A stretch of DNA of 64,000 nucleotides, taken from Draconibacterium aestuarii (GTDB lineage: Bacteria; Bacteroidota; Bacteroidia; Bacteroidales; Prolixibacteraceae). The position numbers and the translations under genes were made by a program. The stretch covers positions 1 through 64,000 of the forward strand of contig JAPOHD010000066.1 in the NCBI GenBank assembly GCA_026671195.1. Reading direction: 5' to 3'. The notes beneath the pieces are model-generated. The model made no database searches. It had not been told where the DNA came from and worked only from the letters and a program-made list of their open reading frames with translations. This document shows positions 17,501 to 26,221 of this stretch, one piece after another; positions within the stretch are counted from its first letter, which is position 1; each line of letters begins with the position of its first letter.

Positions 17501-18124
17501 TTCAATCTGGTAAATGTTCTTGTATTTGTTCATTAAACGCATGTCGTTTGCGCCATATACAAATCCAGCTTTATTACTTCCTTCTGAGATTGTGACAGTA
17601 TACTTCATTCTGTATATGAGCTGGTAGTGCGAATAGAAAACCAGATCATCATCGGAACCTCCAATCCATTGCGCACCATTCCAGGCCGACTGGCTGGTAT
17701 TCATTAAACCGGTTTCGAACCACGATGAAGTTTGGTGCGATTCATTGTTTTGATCCCAAACGGTAACTATCCAGTTATACCGCGTTGAAGGTTGAAGAGG
17801 AGTGCCTTCATATTTAATAGCGAGGGCGGTTGCTTCATTAATTTTACCCGAATCCCAGAATTCTGTTCCTGCAACATCTTTTACTTCAACCTGGTAAGCA
17901 GTTTGAAAATATCCCCGTTTATTTTCAGGGGCTTGCATTTGCCATCCAAAACGTGGGATTTTCACATCAATACCCAGTGGCGTTGACGTATATTCTACTG
18001 TGAGATTTTTAATGAATTGTTCTTTCTTTGAACAATTCGTGAAAGTGGCTAGACTTATTAAAATAATAAAAAGCTGTGTACTATTTACTTTCAGAATTTT
18101 GGTTATGGATAAGAAATGGTTCAT
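14501..18124 (-). CDS. GH78 alpha-L-rhamnosidase (large multidomain form)
   Basis: 1207 residues with an N-terminal lipoprotein-like signal ending FTNC (Cys32). Domain order: Ig-like (about 40-150, VEYTSTPLGIDVKIPRFGWQ), a non-canonical insert of about 200 residues (about 165-365), a rhamnosidase N-terminal beta domain (SARLYTTARGIYEVFINGEKVG), then the (alpha/alpha)6 catalytic domain with DCPQRNERMGW. By comparison with Streptomyces SaRha78A, D767, E773 (acid) and W777 match its D630/E636/W640, and E1065 in GATSIWERLNG is the probable base. A C-terminal beta-sandwich follows. It releases terminal alpha-L-rhamnose from rhamnogalacturonan or similar glycans, outside the cytoplasm. Third enzyme step of the Sus locus. 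Confidence 0.93.
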   Translation of the reverse strand: MNHFLSITKILKVNSTQLFIILISLATFTNCSKKEQFIKNLTVEYTSTPLGIDVKIPRFGWQMQAPENKRGYFQTAYQVEVKDVAGTEFWDSGKINEATALAIKYEGTPLQPSTRYNWIVTVWDQNNESHQTSSWFETGLMNTSQSAWNGAQWIGGSDDDLVFYSHYQLIYRMKYTVTISEGSNKAGFVYGANDMRLMNKYKNIYQIENKRNEGYFKVELDISDVDNSNGLAKLNVYRAGYAPTDKIDVPLKTFNIKSSVINSENKNTKHNIEIHSAFGNATILLDGEGEFFIKEKKDESQGFMPAFMRRPPGAAVNLNPMGSGGNYIPFGMVCDFGFAVESGQKALFSDVEIFNDRMPNNTLFKEELTGNYNGIFKDQLKVENGAYIIDGGENGTFVVANPSRNSTPMLRTEFDTSKKIKSARLYTTARGIYEVFINGEKVGNDHYNPGQTQYNKSHFYQTYDVTSMLVKGKNAMGTMMAEGWWSGLLSFGSIWNHFGDRQSFLAQLKITYNDGSKETIITNDTNWKYSNNGPVLYSSLDLGEIYDATKEAESEGWTTAGFDDSEWKQTTVVPLEGTSFLGEEREFTGAVTQFNYDDFKLIGQIGNNAGEFKTLTAQSMEEVRSGVFIYNMGQNFVGVPKIHLTNGTAGDTMVLRFAEILYPDLEESGDNVGMLMLENYRAALCQDIYIMKDGAQIFQPKFTSRGYQYIEITGIENPLPLEAVQGVAISSVLDITSDYKTSNQQVNQLWSNLVWSNVDNFLTIPTDCPQRNERMGWSGDISVFSRTATYVSNSNQFLRRHMFAMRDVQKASGKFTDVAPIGGGFGGVLWGSAGLTVPWETYLQYNDIALLEEHYDAMVDYIDYLETTINPETGITSDGQLGDWLGPQNNMLGTPFLTTAYHVFDLNIIKNIAELLGKTEDAKRFEKMYRQRKDFFNKTFVNEEDKTMGLIGGGGFGAPRGQKAEFKLADTQTSYAVGLALDAFNDSVIPQMAKNLATTIERKNVDDNGVIRPEYSLMTGFIGTAWVSKALSDNGYNEQAYKLLQNSQYPSWLYSIEQGATSIWERLNGYTVENGFGGNNSMNSFNHYSFGAVGQWMLAYSLGIQRDEPGFQKFILQPTPDPTGEMTSAEGHYDSMYGRIKSKWEVKDGQLIYEATVPANTTATLFLPAKSDNAILDADGCSMVSFDNGKAIFKLKSGSYKFISAIQ

Positions 18125-18232
18125 TTTGGCTTTTTAGTTTTGTTTAGAATGAGTTTCTCAGGAAATTACTTTAAAAAATGTGGTTGTGTATTTATAGATC
18201 AAAATAAGGAATCTGGACTTAAAACTTAATAA

Positions 18233-18261
18233 AGAAAAAGGGAATTCAATTCCCTTTTTCT
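18233..18261 (-). terminator. Terminator/attenuator between SusD and GH78
   Basis: Near-perfect palindrome AGAAAAAGGGAATT (18233-18246), one central base, AATTCCCTTTTTCT (18248-18261), starting 9 nt after the SusD stop on the - strand and ending in a T run. It would lower GH78 expression relative to SusC/SusD, a common arrangement in Sus operons. Confidence 0.75.
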
Positions 18262-18270
18262 AATATCCTG

Positions 18271-19761
18271 TTAATCTACGTAAGGATTGTACAATTTTTC
18301 ATCATCAGGCAAGTTAAATACTGTCGAGAAATCAGTAAATGCTGTTGGAACTGGTGCTTGCGATCCTACGAAATAATAGTCTAACGGATTTGCTTTAACT
18401 TTTGCACCATAGGAAGAAATTACTTCTTGTACACTCCCTGTGCGCACAAGGTCCCACCATCTGTTACCTTCAAATGCCAACTCAATCATTCTTTCTTTTA
18501 AAATGGCCTCTCTTAATTCTGATTGAGACGATGCTGTTGTATTTTCCAAACCCGCCCTGTTGCGAATCTGGTTTAAATACCCTTTTGCTTCATCAATACG
18601 ATTACCTTGCTCGTTAATTGCTTCAGCCATAAATAATAATGTTTCAGCATATCTGTAGATAAAATAGTCGTCGTCAGACTGTTTAAAAGTTGAATGAGGA
18701 TGTAAATATTTTGAACACATTGGCGTTTCAACTCCATCGGCATTTTGCACGGTTTGAACAGTTGCAGCATATCGCGCGTCGCCATCCTCGTAAGCAGCAA
18801 GAAATTCCGGAGTAGGAACAGCCATCATTTCGCCTTCGGTCAAACCTTCAGGATTACTTACACCTGTCCATACCGCAACTTGTTCAGCAGTTGAGGGAAA
18901 AGGAAACATGTTGTAAACAAAAGAACTTGAATAGTCAGCAGAAGCAGAAGAATACTGAATTTCGAAAATAGACTCTGCATTGTTTTTATTTGCCGGATTA
19001 AAAATGTCGGCATAGTTAGTTAGCAAAGAATACCCTGTAACATTTTTTAACGCACTTTCTGCATTTGCCCATTCGCCATACCACATGTAAACATCGGCGA
19101 GTAACATATATGCTGCTCCCTTGGTAACTCTGCCGGCTTGTTGAGCAGCTTTGCCAAGTAATAAATTGGCTGCTTCGCCGGCATCAGCAATAATTTGAGC
19201 TTTTACTGCTGCTTCATCCGAAAGTTCTTTGCTGGTTTCTGCCAATGTTGAAACCGGCTCGAGGTGCAACACTGCCTGACCGTACAAACGATGTAACCAC
19301 CAGTAACTATAAGCTCTGAAGAAAAGTGCCTGGCCTTTTAAATTACTTTTGGTATCCGCATCAAAACTGGCATCATCAATGTAGCCAATTACTGAATTAC
19401 ATCTTGAAATCCATGTGTAAAATTCAGTCCAATACGATGAAAACCGATCGACTTCAGGAACAAAATCAGCTATATTTTCCACGTCTGATCCTGCCCTGTA
19501 ATTTGGATTAAAATAGTAACGAGCCAAATCAGAGTGCATGTCTCCAATCATAATTGAAGGTGATGTTCCTACATCGCCTAAAGGTCCCATCCATTGTCTT
19601 ACCGGTGTGTAAATACCATTTACGGCTGCTGTAAAATCATCTTCTGTTTGAAAATAGGTAGCAGTGGTTAAGGATTCATTTGATGAGAGATCCAAAAAAT
19701 CGTCTTTACACGAAGCGAAAAAGACAAGTAATAGTCCTATTATTATATATTTTGATTTCAT
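18271..19761 (-). CDS. SusD/RagB-type glycan-binding lipoprotein
   Basis: The start is placed at ATG 19759-19761 (MKSKYIIIGLLLVFFASC), giving a lipoprotein signal with Cys18; the longer frame adds 11 residues with no function. The mature protein has the SusD fold signature: NESLTTATYFQTEDDFTAAVNGIY near the N-terminus, TPR-like helices (GQALFFRAYSYWWLHRLYG), and the C-terminal YRYAETLLFMAEAINEQGN with IRNRAGL and LAFEGNRWWDLVR motifs. It caps the partner SusC barrel on the cell surface and binds oligosaccharides. The 35-nt gap after SusC indicates translation from the same transcript. Confidence 0.95.
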   Translation of the reverse strand: MKSKYIIIGLLLVFFASCKDDFLDLSSNESLTTATYFQTEDDFTAAVNGIYTPVRQWMGPLGDVGTSPSIMIGDMHSDLARYYFNPNYRAGSDVENIADFVPEVDRFSSYWTEFYTWISRCNSVIGYIDDASFDADTKSNLKGQALFFRAYSYWWLHRLYGQAVLHLEPVSTLAETSKELSDEAAVKAQIIADAGEAANLLLGKAAQQAGRVTKGAAYMLLADVYMWYGEWANAESALKNVTGYSLLTNYADIFNPANKNNAESIFEIQYSSASADYSSSFVYNMFPFPSTAEQVAVWTGVSNPEGLTEGEMMAVPTPEFLAAYEDGDARYAATVQTVQNADGVETPMCSKYLHPHSTFKQSDDDYFIYRYAETLLFMAEAINEQGNRIDEAKGYLNQIRNRAGLENTTASSQSELREAILKERMIELAFEGNRWWDLVRTGSVQEVISSYGAKVKANPLDYYFVGSQAPVPTAFTDFSTVFNLPDDEKLYNPYVD

Positions 19762-19796
19762 AATATTCTTTTTTTTATGGTTCAATTTATTCATTC

Positions 19797-22700
19797 TTAA
19801 AATCCAACGTTAACACCAAATGTCCATGTTGTTGGTACAGGGTAGGCTGCATAATCGTCACCTAAATTAAGTACAGAAACTGCAGAACCGTCAAGTGAAG
19901 TGCTTACTTCAGGATTGTTGCCTGAATATTTGGTAAAAGTGTATAATTGTTGTGCACTGGCATAAACCCTTAGGTTTTTAAGGAATGTAATATTCTTAAC
20001 ATCAAAAGTGTATCCAAGCGTAACATTTTTAATAGTTAAATAACTGCCATCTTCTATAAAACGGCTGTTGAACCAATCGCGTTCCATATAGGTATTGTAC
20101 TTGGTTGTTCCATACAAACCGTCACCAGGATTTTCTTCAGAACGCCATCTGTTTGCTACTTCTTTTAATACGTTAAAAGGACCATCAAGATTGGTCGCAC
20201 CCGTTTCGAATTGGTTGGCAATGTCATTTCCATAAGAACCCGACATCGTTACTGCAAGGTCGAAGTTTTTGTACGAAAAGGTGTTGGTCATTCCGAACAG
20301 GAAATCGGGAGTTGGATCGCCAATAACCGTTCTGTCGCCACCTGTGTTTGTATTTAAGATCTCACCATCATCATTTACATCTTTAAACTTTACCGTTCCT
20401 ACAGCCGAAGCACTGGCTTTTGCCGAGTTGTTGTATTCTTCCTGGTTGTCGTAAACTCCATCGTGCACCAGTCCCCAGAATAAACCAATCCGTTCTCCAA
20501 TTTTGGTAATGTGGTTGCCAGGGAATGGACTGGGACTATACAATGCTTCAACATTGTCAGCAAGAGAAATAACTTCGTTGTCGGTAAACGAAATATTGAA
20601 GTTGGTTGTCCATTTAAATTCACCCACAGTATTCCGTGATTGAACAGAGATTTCATGTCCCCAGAATTTCAACTCACCCGAGTTTCCTGTAAATGTACTG
20701 AACCCTGACGATGGAGCGATTGAAAAGTCATAAAGCAGGTCGGTTGTTTTTTTACTGTAGAAATCGTAAGCTAAATCAATCCGGTTGTTTAGAATGGCCA
20801 CATCAATACCCAGGTCAATTTGTTTCGTTCTTTCCCATCCTAATTCGGCGTTACTCAAATTGGTCACGGCCGATCCCGACTCAACAGAACCGTTAAAAAC
20901 AGCATTTTCTCCTAAATCGACCAATGCATAATGTGTGTAGTTGCCTATATTATTATTACCCGTTACACCCCAGCTACCACGTATTTTAACCAAGGAGAAT
21001 AATCCATTACCAGGGAAGAAATCTTCTTCCGATAAAATCCATCCTCCAGACAAGGACGGAAAGTTACCCCATCGGTTATTTTCTCCAAAACGTGAAGAAC
21101 CATCACGTCTAATGGCAAGCGACAACATGTATTTATTCTTGTAGTTGTAATTAAATCGCGATAAGTAGGAAATTAATGACCATTCCTGAACGTCGCCATC
21201 GGTACCATCTTCATTTATAATAGTTGCTGCATCAATATCACTAATACGGTCGTCGGCAAAGTTTTTAACAGAAACACTCATTAAGTTACTTGAGAATTTT
21301 TGAGTTGTGTAGCCTGTAAGTACATCAAAATTATGATCGTTGATTGACTTTGTATACGTAACCGTATTTTCCATTAACCACGACTGTATCCAGTTATTGG
21401 CGTAATCGGCAAACGACGTGATAGGAGGTGCCGTAGCAAAACCACTTGAAGCAGTGGAAGGGTTGAAATATTTGTTTTTATTACTCTCGTACTGAAAATT
21501 CAAACTCGATTTGATTACCAGTCCACTGACTGGTTCAATTTGAACAAAAGCATTGGATAGCACTTTTGCCCTGTCGGTTTCATTTTGAATTTCCTTTGCT
21601 GCTCGGTAGTAGTTTGGTGTCGGAAAACCTCCCAAACCAGGTGCCCATGCAGTCAACGGTAATGAACCGTCTTCATTCTGATAATCTAAAATTGGCCAGG
21701 CCAGCAACGAATTATATAATAAACCACCTTGCCAGAAAATGGCATCTTTCGATGGAGTTTTGTTTGAACTTAAAGATGGTGCAACATTAAAACCAAACTT
21801 AAGCATTTCATTTACTTTAAATTCGGTATTTAAGCGAACAGAAGCACGATCGTATCCTGAATTGATTAAAATACCATCCTGATTGAAGTATCCTGCAACT
21901 ACTGACGCTTTAAGTTTTTCGGTACCACTGCTTAACGATAATGTATAATTCTGAACCGGTGCAGCCCGAAACATGATATCGTACCAATCAGTACCTTCTC
22001 CGTATTGCGATGGATTTTGAAAAGCTTCCGGCACATCAAGTCCGGCGTCTTCGTATGATTCCTTTTTAAACTGAGCAAATTCGGTTCCATTCATCATGTC
22101 CGGTCTGCCACGTTCCGATAGAGTTTGTACGCCGTAGTAAGCTGTGAAATCTATTTTAGTTTGTCCGGTTTTTGCTTGCTTCGTTTGAACAAGAATAACA
22201 CCATTGGCTGCCCTTGAACCATAAAGCGATGTTGAAGCCGCATCTTTCAAAATAGTAATCGACTCAATTTCTTCAGGATTGAGGTCAGTTAGTTTTCCTG
22301 AAATTGGGAATCCGTCAACCACATACAATGGATCGCTCCCGGCAGAAATGGATCCCTGACCACGAACTCTGATGTTCAGTGCTTCACCGGGTACACCTGT
22401 TGTTTGGTTAATTTGTACACCCGATACTTTTCCTTGTAACGCTTGTGTTATTTGTGCTACCGGAAGGTCTTTCAAATCTTCTGATGATACCGTTTGAATA
22501 GATCCGGTGACATTCCGTTTTGTTTGTGTACCGTACCCAACAGCAACAACTTCTTCAAGTCCAATAGAATCTTCTTCTAAAGAAACAACAAAATTTGTTT
22601 GCCCGTTAATTGCTATAACCTGAGTTTTCATTCCCACAAACGATACTTGTAAATTCTCAGCATTGTCAGGAATTACAAGCGTAAACTTACCATCGAAGTC

Positions 22701-23186
22701 GGTTACTGTTCCAACAGTTGTACCGGCAACAACAACTGTAACTCCCGGCAGAGGAAGCCCGCTATTGTCGGTAACAGCACCGGTAATTGTTTTTTCCTGT
22801 AGTTGCTTAACACTGTCGGTCTCTTTTGATTTACGTATTACAACCTGTCGGTCGTAAACGTCGTAAGTTACATTCTGACTGTTTAGCACTTCATCAAGAA
22901 TCTGATCGATCGTAACATTTTTCAGGTCAAGATTAAATGTTTTGTTTACATCCAGATCCTGGTTTTTGTATAGGAAAATGAATTCGCTGTTTTCTTCTAC
23001 ATATTCAAAAACATCGATGATGGTGCAACCTTTGAATTGCAAATCTAAACGAGTAGATTGCGAATAACTTTTCGCACTTACTGTGAAGATGATTCCAAAA
23101 ATTAGGATAGCAGTTAAACGCATAATTCTCATAGTTTTCTTAACGAATCCCGGGTCAAGGGAATCGCGTAACAAATTTTTTTTCAT
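19797..23186 (-). CDS. SusC/RagA-type TonB-dependent transporter with STN domain
   Basis: 1129 residues. Signal peptide within the first about 42 residues (ending SYSQ); STN secretin/TonB N-terminal domain (about 50-120: KGCTIIDVFEYVEENSEFIF, DQILDEVLNSQNVTYDVYDR) for signalling to FecR; a carboxypeptidase-D regulatory-like domain (about 132-205, ITGAVTDNSGLPLPGVTVVV); plug (EEVVAVGYGTQTKRNVTGS; VRGQGSISAGSDPLYVVDGF); then the 22-strand barrel ending TWTFGVNVGF. It imports the oligosaccharides bound by SusD. Its STN domain pairs with the FecR and ECF sigma genes directly upstream, implying trans-envelope induction by substrate. Confidence 0.96.
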   Translation of the reverse strand: MKKNLLRDSLDPGFVKKTMRIMRLTAILIFGIIFTVSAKSYSQSTRLDLQFKGCTIIDVFEYVEENSEFIFLYKNQDLDVNKTFNLDLKNVTIDQILDEVLNSQNVTYDVYDRQVVIRKSKETDSVKQLQEKTITGAVTDNSGLPLPGVTVVVAGTTVGTVTDFDGKFTLVIPDNAENLQVSFVGMKTQVIAINGQTNFVVSLEEDSIGLEEVVAVGYGTQTKRNVTGSIQTVSSEDLKDLPVAQITQALQGKVSGVQINQTTGVPGEALNIRVRGQGSISAGSDPLYVVDGFPISGKLTDLNPEEIESITILKDAASTSLYGSRAANGVILVQTKQAKTGQTKIDFTAYYGVQTLSERGRPDMMNGTEFAQFKKESYEDAGLDVPEAFQNPSQYGEGTDWYDIMFRAAPVQNYTLSLSSGTEKLKASVVAGYFNQDGILINSGYDRASVRLNTEFKVNEMLKFGFNVAPSLSSNKTPSKDAIFWQGGLLYNSLLAWPILDYQNEDGSLPLTAWAPGLGGFPTPNYYRAAKEIQNETDRAKVLSNAFVQIEPVSGLVIKSSLNFQYESNKNKYFNPSTASSGFATAPPITSFADYANNWIQSWLMENTVTYTKSINDHNFDVLTGYTTQKFSSNLMSVSVKNFADDRISDIDAATIINEDGTDGDVQEWSLISYLSRFNYNYKNKYMLSLAIRRDGSSRFGENNRWGNFPSLSGGWILSEEDFFPGNGLFSLVKIRGSWGVTGNNNIGNYTHYALVDLGENAVFNGSVESGSAVTNLSNAELGWERTKQIDLGIDVAILNNRIDLAYDFYSKKTTDLLYDFSIAPSSGFSTFTGNSGELKFWGHEISVQSRNTVGEFKWTTNFNISFTDNEVISLADNVEALYSPSPFPGNHITKIGERIGLFWGLVHDGVYDNQEEYNNSAKASASAVGTVKFKDVNDDGEILNTNTGGDRTVIGDPTPDFLFGMTNTFSYKNFDLAVTMSGSYGNDIANQFETGATNLDGPFNVLKEVANRWRSEENPGDGLYGTTKYNTYMERDWFNSRFIEDGSYLTIKNVTLGYTFDVKNITFLKNLRVYASAQQLYTFTKYSGNNPEVSTSLDGSAVSVLNLGDDYAAYPVPTTWTFGVNVGF

Positions 23187-23234
23187 AAGTTTGTAACGAT
23201 TAAAGTTAATACTGATAATTTATTGGTATTAAGT

Positions 23235-23266
23235 AAACCGGGGAATGTGGCAGCATCCTCCGGTTT
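23235..23266 (-). terminator. Hairpin between FecR and SusC
   Basis: AAACCGG (23235-23241) and CCGGTTT (23260-23266) pair directly after the FecR stop on the - strand. The T tail on that strand is weak, so this may be an attenuator separating regulator from transporter transcripts rather than a full terminator. Confidence 0.4.
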
Positions 23267-24460
23267 TTATTTTATTATATAGGTTCTTTCATTGATTTTA
23301 GAAAAGTTTAATTCAGTTAATTTGGTCATGTATTCAAAAACTTCTTCTTTATTTTTGCTTACATCAAGTTTCCCGGAAATTTTTATGGAACCGTTTAGCG
23401 GATCGTCATATATAAAACGAATATTGAAATAACGCTCTAAACGTTTTACAACCCGGCTCAAATCGGTATTCGAAAAGCTGAAAAATCCTTCGGTCCAACT
23501 GGTATAATAATTCACATCCACGTTGTAAATATTGGTGGATTGTTTTTGTTTGTTTACCGAGGCCAACTGCCCGGGTTTTAGCTGAATACTGCGGTCGAAA
23601 ATTCCCGGATGTGCATATTTGATTTCAACACTTCCTTCGGTTAAAACTGTTTGCACAATATTGTCTTCCGGATAAGCCGATAAGTTGAACTTTGTTCCCA
23701 GCACTTTTACTTCAATATCAGGGGTTTTAACTATAAATGGTCTGTTTTTATCCTTTTCAACCTGAAAGAAAGCTTCACCAACCAGGAATATTTCTCTTTT
23801 TTTATCGACAAATCTGGACGGATAAATCAACCGACTCCCTGCATTCAGCCAAACTTTAGTTCCATCTGCCAGGGTTATGGTAGAGCGGTTGCCGTAAGGA
23901 ATAACCAGGGTGTTTAATTTCGAAGAATTCTCGTTGTCGTTTTCAATAACCAAATCGTTGTCGATTTTAATCTTTCCCTGTGCTGAATATTCCAGTTCCG
24001 ATTCGCCCTGTTTTAATGCAATCTCCGGCTGATTTTCGATAATTAGTGTTGGCTCCTGTATATTAAAAGACGGTGCTACTGGCAGGTTTTGAACAAAGTC
24101 GTTGGCTTGTTTTTTTACCATTAACAAATATGAAATACCTGTGCCAATTATAAGAAAAATGATTGCCACAGCTGCATAACGCATGCCTAGTCGAATCAGC
24201 CTGAAGCGGTTCTTTTTTTTATTTTCTAGTTCAATACGTTGAAGAATCTCGCGGGCAAGAATCTTTTTTTCCAATTCCGAAAGGCCGTCAGTTTTATATT
24301 GTAAGTGTTTTTCAAATTTCGATTTAAAGTCAAGAATCAGTTCTGCATCTTCAGGATTGAGTTCCATGAACTTTTCCCAGTATAAATTAATTTCCTCGGT
24401 TGGATGATATATCCATTTGAAGAAAAGCGGATTCTCTATTAAATGATAATATAAATTCAT
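23267..24460 (-). CDS. FecR-type anti-sigma factor
   Basis: 397 residues. Cytoplasmic N-terminal region (1-90), one TM helix (about 94-112, AAVAIIFLIIGTGISYLLMV) and a periplasmic FecR domain (LVIPYGNRSTITLADGTKVW, LNAGSRLIYPSRF, REIFLVGEAFFQVEKD, PFIVKTPDIEVKVLGTKFNL) followed by a DUF4974-type C-terminal domain (FSNTDLSRVVKRLERYFNIRF) that resembles an STN fold. It holds the adjacent ECF sigma factor and responds to the SusC STN domain. The gap of 73 nt after the sigma gene indicates one operon. Confidence 0.95.
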   Translation of the reverse strand: MNLYYHLIENPLFFKWIYHPTEEINLYWEKFMELNPEDAELILDFKSKFEKHLQYKTDGLSELEKKILAREILQRIELENKKKNRFRLIRLGMRYAAVAIIFLIIGTGISYLLMVKKQANDFVQNLPVAPSFNIQEPTLIIENQPEIALKQGESELEYSAQGKIKIDNDLVIENDNENSSKLNTLVIPYGNRSTITLADGTKVWLNAGSRLIYPSRFVDKKREIFLVGEAFFQVEKDKNRPFIVKTPDIEVKVLGTKFNLSAYPEDNIVQTVLTEGSVEIKYAHPGIFDRSIQLKPGQLASVNKQKQSTNIYNVDVNYYTSWTEGFFSFSNTDLSRVVKRLERYFNIRFIYDDPLNGSIKISGKLDVSKNKEEVFEYMTKLTELNFSKINERTYIIK

Positions 24461-24533
24461 AAGTTTTGTTATCCGATTTGTGAATAAGAGGAGGGGACTT
24501 TGAAAAAGTGGACAACAATTAGAGATTATTTTT

Positions 24534-25121
24534 TTATGCTGTAAAACACATCATGAATAATTCAAGATTTTTAGAGTCCATGTCTTTTCGTAATCGTTGT
24601 ACAATACGATAGATCTGCTTTTTTGCTGAATCAGGTTTAATTCCTACGATTTTTGCAATTGCTTCGTAACTTAACCCACTGTTGAATTTTAAGAATAAGA
24701 GTTCGCGGCTCGCAGGTGCCAGCTGGGATATTTCTTTTTGAAGTAGCTTGAGTTTTTTTTCTGAATCTTTTCCAAATACTTCGTCTTCAATTGTAAATTT
24801 CAAATCAAATCTTTCAAAATCTTCATTCATTGCTGAGAATCGCTGATCTTCTTTTAGTTTCTTAATAATGATTCTCTTTAATGTTTTAAACAGATAAAAT
24901 TCTAAAAGTTCAGGTTGGCGGAGTTTGGAACCATACGTATAAACATCTATAAATAAGTCTTGAATGGAATCTTTTAGCAAATCCCTGTTGGAAGTAATTT
25001 TTGAACCATAGGCAAAAAGTGCGTCGGTAAACTCATTATAAATTGTTTTGAATGCTTCTGAATCACCATTCTTAAATTTATCCCACACCAAATACCAATA
25101 CTCTTTTTCCGTACTTCTCAC
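24534..25121 (-). CDS. ECF RNA polymerase sigma factor (FecI-like)
   Basis: 195 residues with sigma region 2 (about 20-85: FKTIYNEFTDALFAYGSKIT, DSIQDLFIDVYT) and region 4 HTH (about 135-185: APASRELLFLKFNSGLSYEAIAKIVG, KKQIYRIVQRLRKDM). Length and neighbours match the Bacteroidota FecI-type sigma factors that switch on a downstream SusC/SusD pair. The start ATG 25119-25121 gives a normal N-terminus (MRSTEKEYWYLVWDKF). Confidence 0.94.
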   Translation of the reverse strand: MRSTEKEYWYLVWDKFKNGDSEAFKTIYNEFTDALFAYGSKITSNRDLLKDSIQDLFIDVYTYGSKLRQPELLEFYLFKTLKRIIIKKLKEDQRFSAMNEDFERFDLKFTIEDEVFGKDSEKKLKLLQKEISQLAPASRELLFLKFNSGLSYEAIAKIVGIKPDSAKKQIYRIVQRLRKDMDSKNLELFMMCFTA

Positions 25122-25166
25122 AAATTGATTCTTTTTGGTTAAATAGTCTCAACAAATTTATAAAAT

Positions 25167-25184
25167 CAGCATTGTGAAATGCTG
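25167..25184. promoter_or_regulatory. Inverted repeat upstream of the sigma-factor gene
   Basis: CAGCATT (25167-25173) and AATGCTG (25178-25184) are perfect 7-bp arms with a 4-nt spacer, about 46 nt before the sigma start. On the - strand TAAATTTG (25153-25160) fits the Bacteroidota -7 consensus TAnnTTTG. Candidate operator plus promoter; no clear -33 TTTG was seen. Confidence 0.35.
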
Positions 25185-25282
25185 TTTATTGGTAAAAACC
25201 AACTTTGATTTTTTTAAAGATTAGGAATTATGAACCATCGCAAGGTGTTAAACGCTTCTGACAAATAAGGAGTGGGCAGTTA

Positions 25283-26050
25283 CTACCAGGTTCCGCTTAA
25301 GCCTTCATTTAATGCCTTTTGATATTTTTCAAGGTTAAATTCGTATAAAAACGGTGATTTATGAGCTCCTCCTTTTTTCCGTTCCCCCAGTTTATTCAGG
25401 ATTTTATAAGATAGTATTTTGCGCTGAAAATTCCGTCGATCAAGTTCTCTTCCCAATATCGTTTCATACAGTTTTTGTAGTTCCGGCATGGTAAACTTGT
25501 CTGGTAACAGATTATATCCAATGGGTTGATGCCGGAGCTGTAAACGCAGAACTTCAAGAGCGTCTCTAATGATTTCGTAATGGTCAAGAATATAGTTGGA
25601 AGATTCGGTAATGTTTTTCCACTCACATTTCTGCGAAAAAACATCGGGAGTGGCATTAACTTTTGTAAAGTCTACCAAGGCATAATATCCGATTGTTATA
25701 AATCGTTTGGCAAAAAAGTCCAGATCATATGGTAGGTCATCATCAATATAATCCGGTTTTTGTGGATTGTTTTTCGAACGTAACGGATCACTGAAAACCT
25801 TAAATTGTTTCAGAAAGATCTGGTCCAAACCTGTTCTTTCCTTTAACACTCGTTTAGCTGCTTCTTCAAGCGTTTCTTCCTTTTTTAAGAATCCACCAGG
25901 TAGCGCATTTTCTAAAGTCCTTTTTAGTTGAAGTGTTAAAACTTTAAGTTCGTTATCATGAAATCCGAATATCACACAGTCAAGTGATATGTGATCAAGA
26001 AACTCTTTTGTCTCGAAAGATGTTTTTGCCAATGTTATTTTTTTAGTCAT
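25283..26050 (-). CDS. NrtR/AraR-like Nudix-domain transcriptional regulator
   Basis: 255 residues. N-terminal Nudix fold (about 22-150: [20 protein letters not shown]) followed by a winged-helix DNA-binding domain (about 170-245: [35 protein letters not shown]). The Nudix box is degenerate: G53-x5-E59-x7-R67-V68-L69-K70-E71-R72-T-G74-L75, so two catalytic Glu are replaced (Val68, Arg72), indicating a ligand sensor rather than hydrolase. In Bacteroides a member of this family (AraR) controls arabinose use. It is divergent from the GH3-carboxylesterase-GH3 genes, the likely targets. Confidence 0.85.
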   Translation of the reverse strand: MTKKITLAKTSFETKEFLDHISLDCVIFGFHDNELKVLTLQLKRTLENALPGGFLKKEETLEEAAKRVLKERTGLDQIFLKQFKVFSDPLRSKNNPQKPDYIDDDLPYDLDFFAKRFITIGYYALVDFTKVNATPDVFSQKCEWKNITESSNYILDHYEIIRDALEVLRLQLRHQPIGYNLLPDKFTMPELQKLYETILGRELDRRNFQRKILSYKILNKLGERKKGGAHKSPFLYEFNLEKYQKALNEGLSGTW

Positions 26051-26107
26051 ACAAAGTAAATGATTTTTACGGTTTTTTTGCTTTGTAGAATAAATTATTT
26101 ATTATTG

Positions 26108-26122
26108 TGTGTAAATGACACA
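26108..26122. promoter_or_regulatory. Candidate operator: TGTGT-N5-ACACA
   Basis: Perfect 5-bp arms TGTGT (26108-26112) and ACACA (26118-26122) with a 5-nt spacer, in the 171-nt gap between the divergent Nudix regulator and GH3 genes. Short arms mean modest confidence. Confidence 0.3.
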
Positions 26123-26168
26123 AAGTATGTTTGGGTTGTAACACAAGATTCAGACCAGGTATTGTTAT

Positions 26169-26185
26169 ACTGTAAATAGTACAGT
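26169..26185. promoter_or_regulatory. Candidate operator: ACTGTA-N5-TACAGT
   Basis: Perfect 6-bp arms ACTGTA (26169-26174) and TACAGT (26180-26185), 17 bp overall, 36 nt before the GH3 start codon. Position close to the start suits a repressor such as the adjacent Nudix-type regulator. Confidence 0.45.
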
Positions 26186-26221
26186 TAGGATAAACATTTA
26201 ATTATTAACTAATCTTTTAAA

